DNA of 35,012 nucleotides from Anaerolineaceae bacterium. GTDB taxonomy: Bacteria; Chloroflexota; Anaerolineae; Anaerolineales; Anaerolineaceae. The notes below the pieces were generated by a model. That model saw only the letters and a program-made list of their open reading frames with translations, made no database searches and had not been told where the DNA came from. Within the stretch, counting starts at the first letter, position 1, and every line of letters starts with the position of its first letter. Shown here piece after piece: positions 17,655 through 24,283 of this stretch. The position numbers were made by a program, and so were the translations under genes. The stretch spans positions 1 to 35,012 of the forward strand of contig DAIEPS010000001.1 in NCBI GenBank assembly GCA_027348305.1. The letters are read 5' to 3'.

Positions 17655-17681
17655 CCGGGAATCTAAAAACTAGATTCCCGG
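17655..17681 (+). repeat. Palindrome related to the dispersed repeat
   Basis: CCGGGAATCT and AGATTCCCGG form a perfect ten-base stem with loop AAAAACT. It shares the CCGGGAATC core with the repeat 80 bases downstream but not its loop or tail, so it looks like a degenerate relative. Confidence 0.65.
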
Positions 17682-17740
17682 TGTTCTGCCAAAATAGTGC
17701 AAAAAACTCCAGTAATAGTCCTCATTTTTGTTTACTGGTA

Positions 17741-17785
17741 AATACCGGGAATCTGCACGTGATTCCCGGTATCTGGGGGTTAACC
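17741..17785 (+). repeat. Dispersed palindromic intergenic repeat, copy 1
   Basis: AATACCGGGAATCTGCAC (17741-17758), a two-base spacer, then a 21-base block beginning GATTCCCGGTAT and ending CTGGGGGTT (17761-17781). Both blocks recur exactly at 30542-30585 with a five-base spacer. ATACCGGGAATC and GATTCCCGGTAT are perfect 12-base arms. Similarity continues about four bases past the 3' block with one mismatch. REP- or MITE-like. Confidence 0.85.
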
Positions 17786-17914
17786 AATTAGGTTAATATC
17801 TATTTGATCCAGTATGAAGGTTCACATAGTACATTTGGTATTGGAAAACCCAATATGTTAGAATAATTATTGTTGATGTTGTTCGATCTTTATCCTAATA
17901 AAACGCAGGTATAA

Positions 17915-18823
17915 ATGCCCTCTGAAGAACGCACCAGTTCAGGTTATCTCCGCATTATCCAGCCGCAGTTGCTTATCTGGGTCTTGTTGACCTATTCCAT
18001 CGGGGTCGGGCTGGTGAAGCTGCAGGGCGGGAACCTTGATTGGGGCAACATTTTGTTTGGCTCTCTGCTAGGCATATTCCTGATCTTGATGCGTGGCTAT
18101 CTTTCCGCCTTTTTTGATCATCCCAACTCACCCACCAGCAGCCTGAACAAAGATGATCCGCGTTATGCACTGCTTAAGGGGATGGAGAGACAAACCCTGC
18201 TGGTGATCGCCATGACACTGTTGACCGCCGGCGCGCTGGATACCGTCTTGTTGATGTTTCGTCACGCGATCAACTTCTCAACCATACTCATCCTCGGCCT
18301 GGGGTTCTTGATCAGTTTCTTTGCTGCCACACCTCCGCTGCAGCTCGATAAAAGGGGATACGGAGAGGTCGGAGAAGCCATATTGATCTGCAACCTGGTG
18401 CCGGCGCTGGGATACTTGTTGAATGAACACAGCCTGCATGTGCTGCTGATCATGTTGACCCTGCCGATCACTTTGCTTTATCTTGCCTTCATGATCGTCA
18501 ATTCGCTTGAGACCTACGCCTTTGACCGCACCCACCGCGTCCAATCCATGGTGGTCAGGCTGGACTGGCTGCGATCCATGCAGGTGCACAATTACCTGGT
18601 GCTGATCGCCTTCCTGTTTGTGGCGGTGTTCGCACTGCTCGGTCAGCCTTGGTCTCTGACCTGGCCGATGTTCCTGCCGCTCTTGATTGGAATTTTCCAG
18701 ATCATCCAGATACAGGGCATCATCAACGGCGCACCTCCGCGCTGGAAGATCCTCAAACTGACCGCGGGGGGGACGTTCGTGGTGATGGCCTACCTCGTTT
18801 CCTTCACCCTTTGGATCTTGTAA
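17915..18823 (+). CDS. Divergent UbiA-like prenyltransferase family membrane protein
   Basis: 302 residues with about eight or nine hydrophobic helices. The core resembles MenA/UbiA proteins: a start like RIIQPQLLIWVLLTYSIGVGL, the ATPPLQLDKRGYGEVGEAI segment that aligns with the PP-L-RGLGE region, and NSLETYAFDRTHRVQSMVVRLDW in the place of the second Asp-rich motif. The first Asp-rich motif (NDxxDxxxD in MenA) is degenerate here (YLSAFFDHPNS), and the second keeps only a single clear Asp. Catalysis as a quinone prenyltransferase is therefore uncertain. ATG 17915 is preceded by AGG at moderate spacing. No menaquinone genes are adjacent. Confidence 0.65.
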   Translation: MPSEERTSSGYLRIIQPQLLIWVLLTYSIGVGLVKLQGGNLDWGNILFGSLLGIFLILMRGYLSAFFDHPNSPTSSLNKDDPRYALLKGMERQTLLVIAMTLLTAGALDTVLLMFRHAINFSTILILGLGFLISFFAATPPLQLDKRGYGEVGEAILICNLVPALGYLLNEHSLHVLLIMLTLPITLLYLAFMIVNSLETYAFDRTHRVQSMVVRLDWLRSMQVHNYLVLIAFLFVAVFALLGQPWSLTWPMFLPLLIGIFQIIQIQGIINGAPPRWKILKLTAGGTFVVMAYLVSFTLWIL

Positions 18824-18876
18824 ATTCCACCTGGCTGAAATGACGAAAATCTAATATTTTTACAACATGGAATAGG

Positions 18877-18882
18877 TATAAT
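18877..18882 (+). promoter_or_regulatory. -10 element of bcp
   Basis: A perfect TATAAT 24 bases before the bcp ATG. No good -35 is seen. The leader includes TTGGAGGA. Confidence 0.45.
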
Positions 18883-18905
18883 CAGGTAAGAATTGGAGGA
18901 ATAAA

Positions 18906-19358
18906 ATGATCCCTGAAAAATCTCCTGCACCTGATTTTACACTTCTGGACGAAACCGGCACAGCACACAAATTATCTGACTACCGCGGCAAGGATGTGGT
19001 CCTTTACTTTTATCCGAAAGATGACACCCCGGGCTGCACCACTGAAGCCTGCGCTTTTAGAGACGATTACTCTGACTATGAAAAAGCCGGTCTCGTGATC
19101 CTCGGTCTCAGCGCTGACAGCCCCAAATCCCACTTAAAATTTAAGAACAAATATCATTTGCCCTTCACCCTGCTTTCGGATGAAGATCACAAAATCTGCG
19201 AACAATATGGTGTCTGGGCAAAAAAGAAAATGATGGGCCGGGAATACATGGGTATCTTGCGCACCACATACCTGATCTCAAAAGAAGGGCTGATCAAGAA
19301 AGTGTTTGAAGAGGTAAAACCGGCGGGCCACAGCAAAGAAATATTGGCTGCAATTTAG
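18906..19358 (+). CDS. bcp: Thioredoxin-dependent thiol peroxidase (Bcp/PrxQ peroxiredoxin)
   Basis: Reduces hydrogen peroxide and organic hydroperoxides with thioredoxin in the cytoplasm. 150 residues, as usual. The active site is DDTPGCTTEACAFRD with peroxidatic Cys44 and resolving Cys49 five residues later, the atypical two-Cys PrxQ arrangement. Other marks are LSDYRGKDVVLYFYPKD and LRTTYLISKEG. A strong GGAGG ribosome site precedes ATG 18906. Followed by a bidirectional terminator, so monocistronic. It points to an organism that meets some oxidative stress, in line with cydDC. Confidence 0.96.
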   Translation: MIPEKSPAPDFTLLDETGTAHKLSDYRGKDVVLYFYPKDDTPGCTTEACAFRDDYSDYEKAGLVILGLSADSPKSHLKFKNKYHLPFTLLSDEDHKICEQYGVWAKKKMMGREYMGILRTTYLISKEGLIKKVFEEVKPAGHSKEILAAI

Positions 19359-19364
19359 TTAAAC

Positions 19365-19396
19365 AAAAACTCGGATGAAGAATCATCCGAGTTTTT
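19365..19396. terminator. Bidirectional terminator between bcp and rsfS
   Basis: AAAACTCGGATGA / TCATCCGAGTTTT with loop AGAA; A run before, T run after. Serves the converging bcp (plus) and rsfS (minus) transcripts. Confidence 0.92.
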
Positions 19397-19399
19397 CAA

Positions 19400-19744
19400 T
19401 TATTGCAGGCTGACCAACCGTTTGCCTTTTTCCCAGAGCTGTTCAAGGCTGTAATACTTGCGTTGGTCTGGTGAGAAGAAATGTACCACTACATCTTGCA
19501 GATCAGCGATCATCCATCCGGTGCGCGAGTCGCCTTCGACGGTGATCGGCTGATTGAATTCACTTTTCGCATATTCTCTTAAAGTGGTGGATAACGCATC
19601 CAACATGCGGTCACTTGTGCCGTTGCAGATGATGAAATAGCTGGTAAATGATGAAACCTCTTGAATGTCGAGGAGGACGATCTTTTCAGCTTTTTTCTCC
19701 TCCAAAAAATTAATTATCGCTCGTGCTTTTGCTAATGCTTCCAG
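19400..19744 (-). CDS. rsfS: Ribosome silencing factor RsfS (YbeB/Iojap)
   Basis: Binds ribosomal protein uL14 and blocks 30S-50S joining under starvation. Core signatures: EEKKAEKIVLLDIQEVSSFTSYFIICNGTSDR, VEGDSRTGWMIADLQDVVVHFFSP and YYSLEQLWEKGKR (parts of one chain). The only standard start is TTG 19705 (101 residues), which has no ribosome site and removes the family's first helix. The frame continues upstream as LEALAKARAIINF, which matches the family N-terminus. A good AAGAGG lies six bases before a CTG at 19744, giving 114 residues, the family length. I therefore place the start at CTG 19744. Second gene of thpR-rsfS, 49 bases after thpR. Confidence 0.9.
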   Translation of the reverse strand: MEALAKARAIINFLEEKKAEKIVLLDIQEVSSFTSYFIICNGTSDRMLDALSTTLREYAKSEFNQPITVEGDSRTGWMIADLQDVVVHFFSPDQRKYYSLEQLWEKGKRLVSLQ

Positions 19745-19793
19745 AAGACACCTCTTTTCAATAGTGGTAAAAATTCTATCACACCTTTTGAGT

Positions 19794-20372
19794 TTATTTG
19801 AGAATGTGTTTCGAGATGGGGGTGTAGATCGGCCCTCCCGGCTTTAACACGGATTTGAAAAACACAACTTCGTTAACCTTCCAAAGCGGAAGGGTGGAAG
19901 CTGGAAATGCGTCAAATCCTTTCTGAAGCTGTTGAACCTTCCGCGGATCTGCCGTGTCTGATACCCTACACACGGTCAAATGCGGAGAAAAAGGCTTGTC
20001 TTCAGGGAAAAATCCAAGCTCACCCAGGGCGGCATCCAATTGTTGAAAGAGGCTATCCAATTCGATGCTCTTATTGAGTCCCATCCACAGCGTGCGCGCT
20101 TTGCGCCAGTTTGGAAAAGCTCCTGTTCCAATGAACTGAAGCTGAAACGGATGGTTATCAACCACGACACGGCTTATCGCCCTGGATACTTCTTGTGCCT
20201 GGGTTTGAGTGATATCCCCCAGGAATTTCAAAGTCAGGTGAAGGAGGTCCGGTTTGACCCAACGCAAGCCTGGCGGCTCTGTGGTTTTCAATCCACTCTC
20301 AAAAGAGGCGATCGTCCCCTTGAGTTCAGGGGCAAGTTCGATTGCAATAAAGGCTCGAAGTTTATCTTCCAT
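19794..20372 (-). CDS. thpR: RNA 2',3'-cyclic phosphodiesterase (LigT/ThpR family)
   Basis: Hydrolyses 2',3'-cyclic phosphate ends of RNA. 192 residues of the 2H phosphoesterase fold with both catalytic HxT motifs visible: HLTLKFLGD at 45-53 and HLTVCRV at 131-137. It begins LRAFIAIELAPELK, the usual N-terminus. ATG 20372 is the start used; another ATG 12 bases upstream is out of register with the family. No strong Shine-Dalgarno sequence; the predicted promoter leaves a leader of only about five bases. It is co-transcribed with rsfS. Confidence 0.92.
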   Translation of the reverse strand: MEDKLRAFIAIELAPELKGTIASFESGLKTTEPPGLRWVKPDLLHLTLKFLGDITQTQAQEVSRAISRVVVDNHPFQLQFIGTGAFPNWRKARTLWMGLNKSIELDSLFQQLDAALGELGFFPEDKPFSPHLTVCRVSDTADPRKVQQLQKGFDAFPASTLPLWKVNEVVFFKSVLKPGGPIYTPISKHILK

Positions 20373-20383
20373 ATTCCATTTTT

Positions 20384-20412
20384 ATCATAGTTTTTGGTTC
20401 TTGACCTTTCAA
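20384..20412 (-). promoter_or_regulatory. Promoter of thpR-rsfS
   Basis: On the minus strand TTGAAA (20407-20412), a 17-base spacer and TATGAT (20384-20389), 11 bases before the thpR ATG, so the leader is very short. Confidence 0.55.
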
Positions 20413-20451
20413 CCCATTGATTTATGTCTACCTTTTTTTTTCGATTGGTGG

Positions 20452-20457
20452 TATAAG
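20452..20457 (+). promoter_or_regulatory. Extended -10 promoter of the putative 6S RNA
   Basis: TGGTATAAG, a TGn-extended -10, predicts a start near G20461, where the closing stem of the RNA begins. Confidence 0.4.
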
Positions 20458-20460
20458 ACA

Positions 20461-20638
20461 GTTACCCTGCTGTGCTCGTGATGTTGTAACATCGGTTTTG
20501 AGCCAACACTTTAAAAAAGGATTCCATTTATCATTCGGGCAACGCGATAGGCTTCGGCCAAGGCGACGCCACGGTGGAGGAACCCATCCTGCTTCGGCAG
20601 GTTCAAAACTTTGCAACACACGGCATGGTGGGGTCTTT
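20461..20638 (+). ncRNA. ssrS: Putative 6S RNA
   Basis: About 178 bases, the usual 6S length, in a gap with no gene. The ends pair: ACCCTGCTGTG (20464-20474) with CACGGCATGGT (20619-20629). After an open bubble of about 20 by 9 bases comes a second stem, GTTTTGAGCC (20495-20504) with GGTTCAAAAC (20600-20609). This closing stem, bubble, inner stem order is the 6S architecture that mimics an open promoter and traps sigma70 RNA polymerase. The arm beyond contains two UUCG hairpins (GGC-TTCG-GCC and CCTGC-TTCG-GCAGG). The 3' segment CAAAACTTTGCAACACACGG resembles 6S 3' ends as I remember them. It ends before TCTTTTATT. Other structured RNAs are not excluded; the pairing is certain, the name is inference. 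Confidence 0.6.
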
Positions 20639-20683
20639 TATTCCCTTTTTCGTAATACTCCCCTTTTTCATTCAAACCTGCTG

Positions 20684-20712
20684 TTGACTTTAGGCCTCCA
20701 GATTGCTAAACT
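20684..20712 (+). promoter_or_regulatory. Sigma70-type promoter of the FHA gene
   Basis: TTGACT (20684-20689), a 17-base spacer and TAAACT (20707-20712), 33 bases before the ATG; AGGAGG lies in the leader. Confidence 0.65.
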
Positions 20713-20745
20713 TAATGAACTTATTAGCAGCCAATAGGAGGATTT

Positions 20746-21429
20746 ATGACAAACCTTTATAAACTCATTATTCAAAGCGGCACTGGGATGGGGACCGAAT
20801 ATCCTCTGGAGAAATCTGAATTATTCCTGGGACGGGACCTTTCCAGCGACCTGGTCATTAATGATCCGGAAGTATCACGCCGGCATCTCAGGCTGGTTTT
20901 GGATGGAGCCACTTATCGTATTGAGGATCTCGGAGCCACCAACGGCACCTTCATCCATGGTTTGCGCCTGACAACCCCTGCCTTATTAAAACCGGGCGAG
21001 GTCATCACGCTCGGTGAAAAGATCGTACTGCGCTACGAAGTTGTCTCCAGTGATCCGAACGCCACGGTTGTGGTTCAGCGTGCCGCGGTACCGCCCGTCC
21101 AACAAGTGCAGGCCCCTGTGGTGCCTCCTCCCGCGGCTCAACCGCCTGCTGCCGTACCGGTTTCGGCGCCAGTCATTGCTCCTCCGCCCGCACGTGTTAC
21201 CCCACCGATCTCAGCCGTTCCTGCCTACCAGCAGCCCAACATGCAGGTTCCTCCCGCTGGCGCAGTTCCGAAAAAGAAATCTAAAGCCTTGCTCATCATC
21301 CTGATCCTGGTTGGAATTCTTGTCCTTTTCTGCATCGTGCCTTGGATCATTATCGATCTTACCAACAGCTACTGCAATTTATTCCCGGGCATCTTGAACA
21401 TGCTGATCACCAATGCCTGCCCGGTTTAA
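20746..21429 (+). CDS. FHA-domain protein with C-terminal membrane anchor
   Basis: FHA domains bind phosphothreonine peptides, usually made by Ser/Thr kinases. 227 residues. The FHA domain covers about 5-100 with the phosphopeptide residues G29-R30, S44-R-R-H47 and N66-G-T68. A Pro/Ala/Val-rich linker (about 112-175) leads to a KKKSK patch and one transmembrane helix (about 181-203). A short tail with three Cys follows, probably outside. The FHA domain should therefore be cytoplasmic and tethered to the membrane. A strong AGGAGG precedes ATG 20746. No kinase or phosphatase gene is in the window, so the partner is unknown. Monocistronic. Confidence 0.88.
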   Translation: MTNLYKLIIQSGTGMGTEYPLEKSELFLGRDLSSDLVINDPEVSRRHLRLVLDGATYRIEDLGATNGTFIHGLRLTTPALLKPGEVITLGEKIVLRYEVVSSDPNATVVVQRAAVPPVQQVQAPVVPPPAAQPPAAVPVSAPVIAPPPARVTPPISAVPAYQQPNMQVPPAGAVPKKKSKALLIILILVGILVLFCIVPWIIIDLTNSYCNLFPGILNMLITNACPV

Positions 21430-21449
21430 ACCGAGTTAGTCTTCAATTG

Positions 21450-21488
21450 AACTGGCTTTGCGATATTCAGGCAAAGCCAGTTTATTTT
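21450..21488 (+). terminator. Rho-independent terminator of the FHA gene
   Basis: AACTGGCTTTG / CAAAGCCAGTT, loop of 11 bases, followed by TATTTTTG. Confidence 0.9.
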
Positions 21489-21503
21489 TGTGCTTTAATC
21501 TCT

Positions 21504-21509
21504 TATAAT
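21504..21509 (+). promoter_or_regulatory. -10 element of the AI-2E-type gene
   Basis: Perfect TATAAT 20 bases before the ATG. The -35 position falls in the T run of the preceding terminator (TTTATT, 17 bases upstream), so the -35 match is weak. Confidence 0.45.
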
Positions 21510-21529
21510 TAATATCGAATGGAGACGGG

Positions 21530-22756
21530 ATGACAATGATGAACAATACAGAAAACCCAACCTCCCCTAATTGGAGCGGCACCGCCAAGTTGGTGGTAGC
21601 TTTGCTCTCTTCCTTGGTTATTATCTATTTGCTCTATCGTTTTAAGGTTTACCTGGCGCCGCTTTTGGTGTCTTTCCTTTTGGCGTATTTATTTCATCCC
21701 CTGGCCAGCTTTATAAATCGACGCTTCAAGATTCCCTGGCGTGTTGTCTCGACCCTGATCTTTGTTTTATTGTTCTTGATCTTAATGGGTTTGTTAACCT
21801 GGGGCGGCATCAGCATTGTGGAACAGGTTCAGAACCTGGTGAATTACCTTCAAAAACTGATCGGTGACTTACCGGCGTTGATCGCAGATCTATCAAGCAA
21901 GCCCCTGATGATAGGTCCATTCAAATTTGACCTTTCTCACCTGGATCTGAATTCGCTGTGGACTCAAGTGCAAGGCGTTGTTTCACCGCTCCTTTCCAAT
22001 TTGGCCAGCTTGATCGGCACCATTGCATCAGGTGCTGCAACCACTGTGGTTGGGTTGATCTTTATCATTTTGATCGCTTACTTCATAATGATCGAGACCG
22101 GCGGTGTGCGTGAAGAGATGTTCAAACTCAACATCCCCGCGTATGAGGTGGATATCAAGAAAATGGGAGACCAGATCGCCAAGATTTGGAATGCGTTCTT
22201 GAGGGGACAGCTCATTGTCATTGGCATTACCATCGTCATCTACACCATCCTGTTAAGCATTTTGGGAGTACGTTATTTCTTCCTTCTTGCACTGTTGGCA
22301 GGTGCAGCCAGGTTTGTACCTTATGTCGGTCCATTCGTCGCATGGACGACCTATGCGCTGGTATCCCTCTTCCAGACCAATTATTTTGGAGTACAGCCCC
22401 TGGTATTTGCACTGATCGTGGTGGGCATCGCCTGGGTCACTGACATGTTGTTGGATAACTTCATCAGTCCGCGCGTGATGTCTAATGCGCTTAAAGTCCA
22501 CCCGGCAGCCGTGTTGGTGATGGTGATCATCTCGGCCAGTCTGTTCGGGTTTGTTGGCGTGCTACTTTCGGCTCCGCTGCTGGCAACTATAAAATTGATC
22601 GCAACCTATGTTAGTCGAAAACTGATGGATCAAGACCCGTGGGAAGGGCTCGAAACGCTGGCTCCACCGATCTCCATCAGGGACTCTTTTAAGAAAATTT
22701 GGAATCGAATTATTCATCTGTTCAAACCCAAGAAAAAAACTGACGAAAAAATCTGA
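21530..22756 (+). CDS. AI-2E family (TqsA/PerM-like) transporter
   Basis: Polytopic permease of PF01594; family members export autoinducer-2 (TqsA) or act as Na+/H+ antiporters, and most substrates are unknown. 408 residues with about eight helices: a helix pair at 20-90 (including LAPLLVSFLLAYLFHPL), an extracellular region of about 100-160, and a C-terminal set with GQLIVIGITIVIYTILLSILG and RFVPYVGPFVAW, the family signature. The C-terminus is basic (KPKKKTDEK). GGAGA lies four bases before ATG 21530. Alone in its transcript, or possibly read through into the small gene at 22814. Confidence 0.9.
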   Translation: MTMMNNTENPTSPNWSGTAKLVVALLSSLVIIYLLYRFKVYLAPLLVSFLLAYLFHPLASFINRRFKIPWRVVSTLIFVLLFLILMGLLTWGGISIVEQVQNLVNYLQKLIGDLPALIADLSSKPLMIGPFKFDLSHLDLNSLWTQVQGVVSPLLSNLASLIGTIASGAATTVVGLIFIILIAYFIMIETGGVREEMFKLNIPAYEVDIKKMGDQIAKIWNAFLRGQLIVIGITIVIYTILLSILGVRYFFLLALLAGAARFVPYVGPFVAWTTYALVSLFQTNYFGVQPLVFALIVVGIAWVTDMLLDNFISPRVMSNALKVHPAAVLVMVIISASLFGFVGVLLSAPLLATIKLIATYVSRKLMDQDPWEGLETLAPPISIRDSFKKIWNRIIHLFKPKKKTDEKI

Positions 22757-22813
22757 ATTTCCAATTTTACTGATAACCCAAACAAGTTTGTACCAATACA
22801 AAAGGAGAGTACT

Positions 22814-22993
22814 ATGGCAGACGAATATGAACCAAAAGTTGTCACATTAGCAGAAACCGATGGCTATGCAATCTGGTCAGCAGAAGAACCTGACGGCGAG
22901 ACCACCTACAACCTGGAATTGAATAATGTGACCATTCACATGTTCGACGAAGAATGGAAAGAATTCCTGGCCCTGATCAAGAAATTGAAATAA
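22814..22993 (+). CDS. Small acidic protein of 59 residues, unknown
   Basis: A strong AAAGGAGAG ribosome site lies five bases before ATG 22814, and the frame runs 59 codons to TAA. The protein is acidic at the start (MADEYEPKVV), contains DGYAIWSAEEPDGE and ends with a probable helix EEWKEFLALIKKLK. Composition is that of a folded protein rather than a chance frame: aromatic and hydrophobic residues are spread evenly and there is no low complexity. A hairpin 15 bases after the stop supports an independent transcript end. I do not recognise a family. A cytoplasmic role is likely because no signal or membrane segment is present. Confidence 0.7.
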   Translation: MADEYEPKVVTLAETDGYAIWSAEEPDGETTYNLELNNVTIHMFDEEWKEFLALIKKLK

Positions 22994-23007
22994 GACTTGC
23001 TCTGACA

Positions 23008-23045
23008 AATACCGGCAGGCATTTGAGCATGCCGGTATTAATTTA
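23008..23045 (+). terminator. Terminator-like hairpin after the small gene
   Basis: AATACCGGCA (23008-23017) pairs with TGCCGGTATT (23030-23039), and the stem can be extended inward with one mismatch. The T run after it is poor (AATTTAATC). Confidence 0.6.
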
Positions 23046-23121
23046 ATCGCGGGCAGCCTGCAAAGGGGGTGTAAAATCATTCGTGCAGACATTATTCTTT
23101 ACACACTAAAGGTTATAACCC

Positions 23122-24177
23122 ATGAATCTTGATGACCATGATCAATTTGCATCAGTGGATGAGACGGATATGCTCAGCCAAATTGCCAGTCTGCCGGAGC
23201 AGCTTCAAAAAGCCTGGGATTTGGGTCTTTCACTTCCACTGCCTGGCATGTCGCCGGTCAATCGGGTGGTGATCGCCGGGATGGGTGGTTCAGCCATCGG
23301 CGCTGACTTGCTGGTCTCATTTTTGCTGGATCGCGTCACCGTGCCCGTAACAGTACAGCGGGATTATGGCTTGCCGGCGTACGCATTTGGCCGCGATACC
23401 CTGGTGATCGTTTCTTCTCACTCAGGCAATACTGAGGAATCCATTTCTGTGTTTGAAGCGGCCTGCCGCAGCAACTGCCAGGTGATGGTCATCACCACCG
23501 GCGGAAAGATACTGGCAGATGCGCAATCTGCACGCGTTCCGGTCTGGGTATTTGTGCATGACGGTCAGCCGCGCTCCGCGCTGGGATACACCTTTGGGTT
23601 GCTGCTGGCGCTGTTCGTCCGTCTCGGGCTGGTCTCTGACCAGAGCGCGGATGTGAAACAAACCGTAAGTTTGATGAAAGAACTGCAAAAAAGCATTGGC
23701 GTGAAGGTCCCGGTTAAAAGCAACCCTGCCAAACGCCTGGCTGGGCAGTTGGTCGGCCGTCACATAACCGTGTTTGCCAGCGGATTCATGGCTCCTGTTG
23801 CGAGGCGATGGAAGTGCCAGTTCAATGAATGCGCCAAGACCATCGCCAGTTTCGAATTCCTCCCGGAAGCGGACCATAATACCCTGGCGGGCATTTGCTT
23901 CCCACAAGAGGCGCTGGAAAAAGAAATGGCTGTTTTTCTTCAGGCATCCGCGGATGGAGAACGAAATCAGAAGCGTGTCGTTGAGACCAAACAGATCATG
24001 ATGCTTGAGGGCATCAATACCGATCTGGTTGAAGCCAGGGGTAAAAATCGCCTTGAACAAATGTGGGCGACGGTATTATTCGGTGATTATGTGGCTTATT
24101 ACTTGGCCATGGCGTACGAAGTTGACCCCACTCCTATTGATCCGATCTGGTCATTAAAAGAAATGTTGAGTAAATAA
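23122..24177 (+). CDS. Bifunctional phosphoglucose/phosphomannose isomerase
   Basis: Interconverts glucose-6-P or mannose-6-P with fructose-6-P. 351 residues, the length of this compact PGI/PMI class. Two SIS subdomains: the first with NRVVIAGMGGSAIGADLL and the sugar-phosphate loop SSHSGNTEES near 98-107, then PRSALGYTFG near 150. The second includes the active-site region LPEADHN, where many relatives have PELNHNE, so one catalytic neighbour differs (E-A-D-H-N). The ending DPTPIDPIWSLKEML matches the family. It may supply mannose-type sugars for the envelope cluster. It has its own start region with AAAGG nine bases before the ATG. Confidence 0.93.
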   Translation: MNLDDHDQFASVDETDMLSQIASLPEQLQKAWDLGLSLPLPGMSPVNRVVIAGMGGSAIGADLLVSFLLDRVTVPVTVQRDYGLPAYAFGRDTLVIVSSHSGNTEESISVFEAACRSNCQVMVITTGGKILADAQSARVPVWVFVHDGQPRSALGYTFGLLLALFVRLGLVSDQSADVKQTVSLMKELQKSIGVKVPVKSNPAKRLAGQLVGRHITVFASGFMAPVARRWKCQFNECAKTIASFEFLPEADHNTLAGICFPQEALEKEMAVFLQASADGERNQKRVVETKQIMMLEGINTDLVEARGKNRLEQMWATVLFGDYVAYYLAMAYEVDPTPIDPIWSLKEMLSK

Positions 24178-24211
24178 TTAATTAATTCGCTCCCTTTTTC
24201 TTTTGGTTGAA

Positions 24212-24240
24212 TTGCTTTTTTTGAGCAGCGGGACTAGAAT
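24212..24240 (+). promoter_or_regulatory. Promoter of the lipoprotein gene
   Basis: TTGCTT (24212-24217), a 17-base spacer and TAGAAT (24235-24240). The predicted start near 24247 leaves a normal leader only for ATG 24284, which helps fix the start codon. Confidence 0.5.
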
Positions 24241-24283
24241 AAAAAACGATGTTATGCATCGAAAAATCATCGATGGATTGGTT

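Larger units (their letters stand above)
17486..17914. other. Non-coding stretch with several palindromes
   Basis: No convincing gene. The region holds a TTTAGCCAG/CTGGCTAAA hairpin (17599-17626), two CCGGGAATC-type palindromes (see repeat entries), and a TTAACC-AATTA-GGTTAA inverted repeat (17780-17796). A 90-codon open frame crosses it, but its last residues are simply the translated repeat also found at 30542, so it is rejected as a gene. The last 100 bases are AT-rich and must hold the promoter of the UbiA-like gene; I see no clear hexamers. Confidence 0.7.

Noticed and set aside
17519..17791. 90-codon plus-strand open frame after the envelope cluster
   Set aside because: Its end is the translated dispersed repeat (also seen at 30542), it crosses several palindromes and it has no ribosome site.
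20461..20638. tmRNA, RNase P RNA, SRP RNA or riboswitch as alternatives for the structured RNA
   Set aside because: None of their conserved cores (tRNA-like ends, GAGGAAAGUC, the SRP apical loop, or known aptamer cores) is visible.
20417..20737. 106-codon frame over the putative 6S RNA
   Set aside because: The base pairing explains the sequence better; no ribosome site and unnatural protein composition.
23422..24060. 212-codon minus-strand frame opposite PGI/PMI
   Set aside because: Shadow of a gene with intact SIS motifs on the plus strand.
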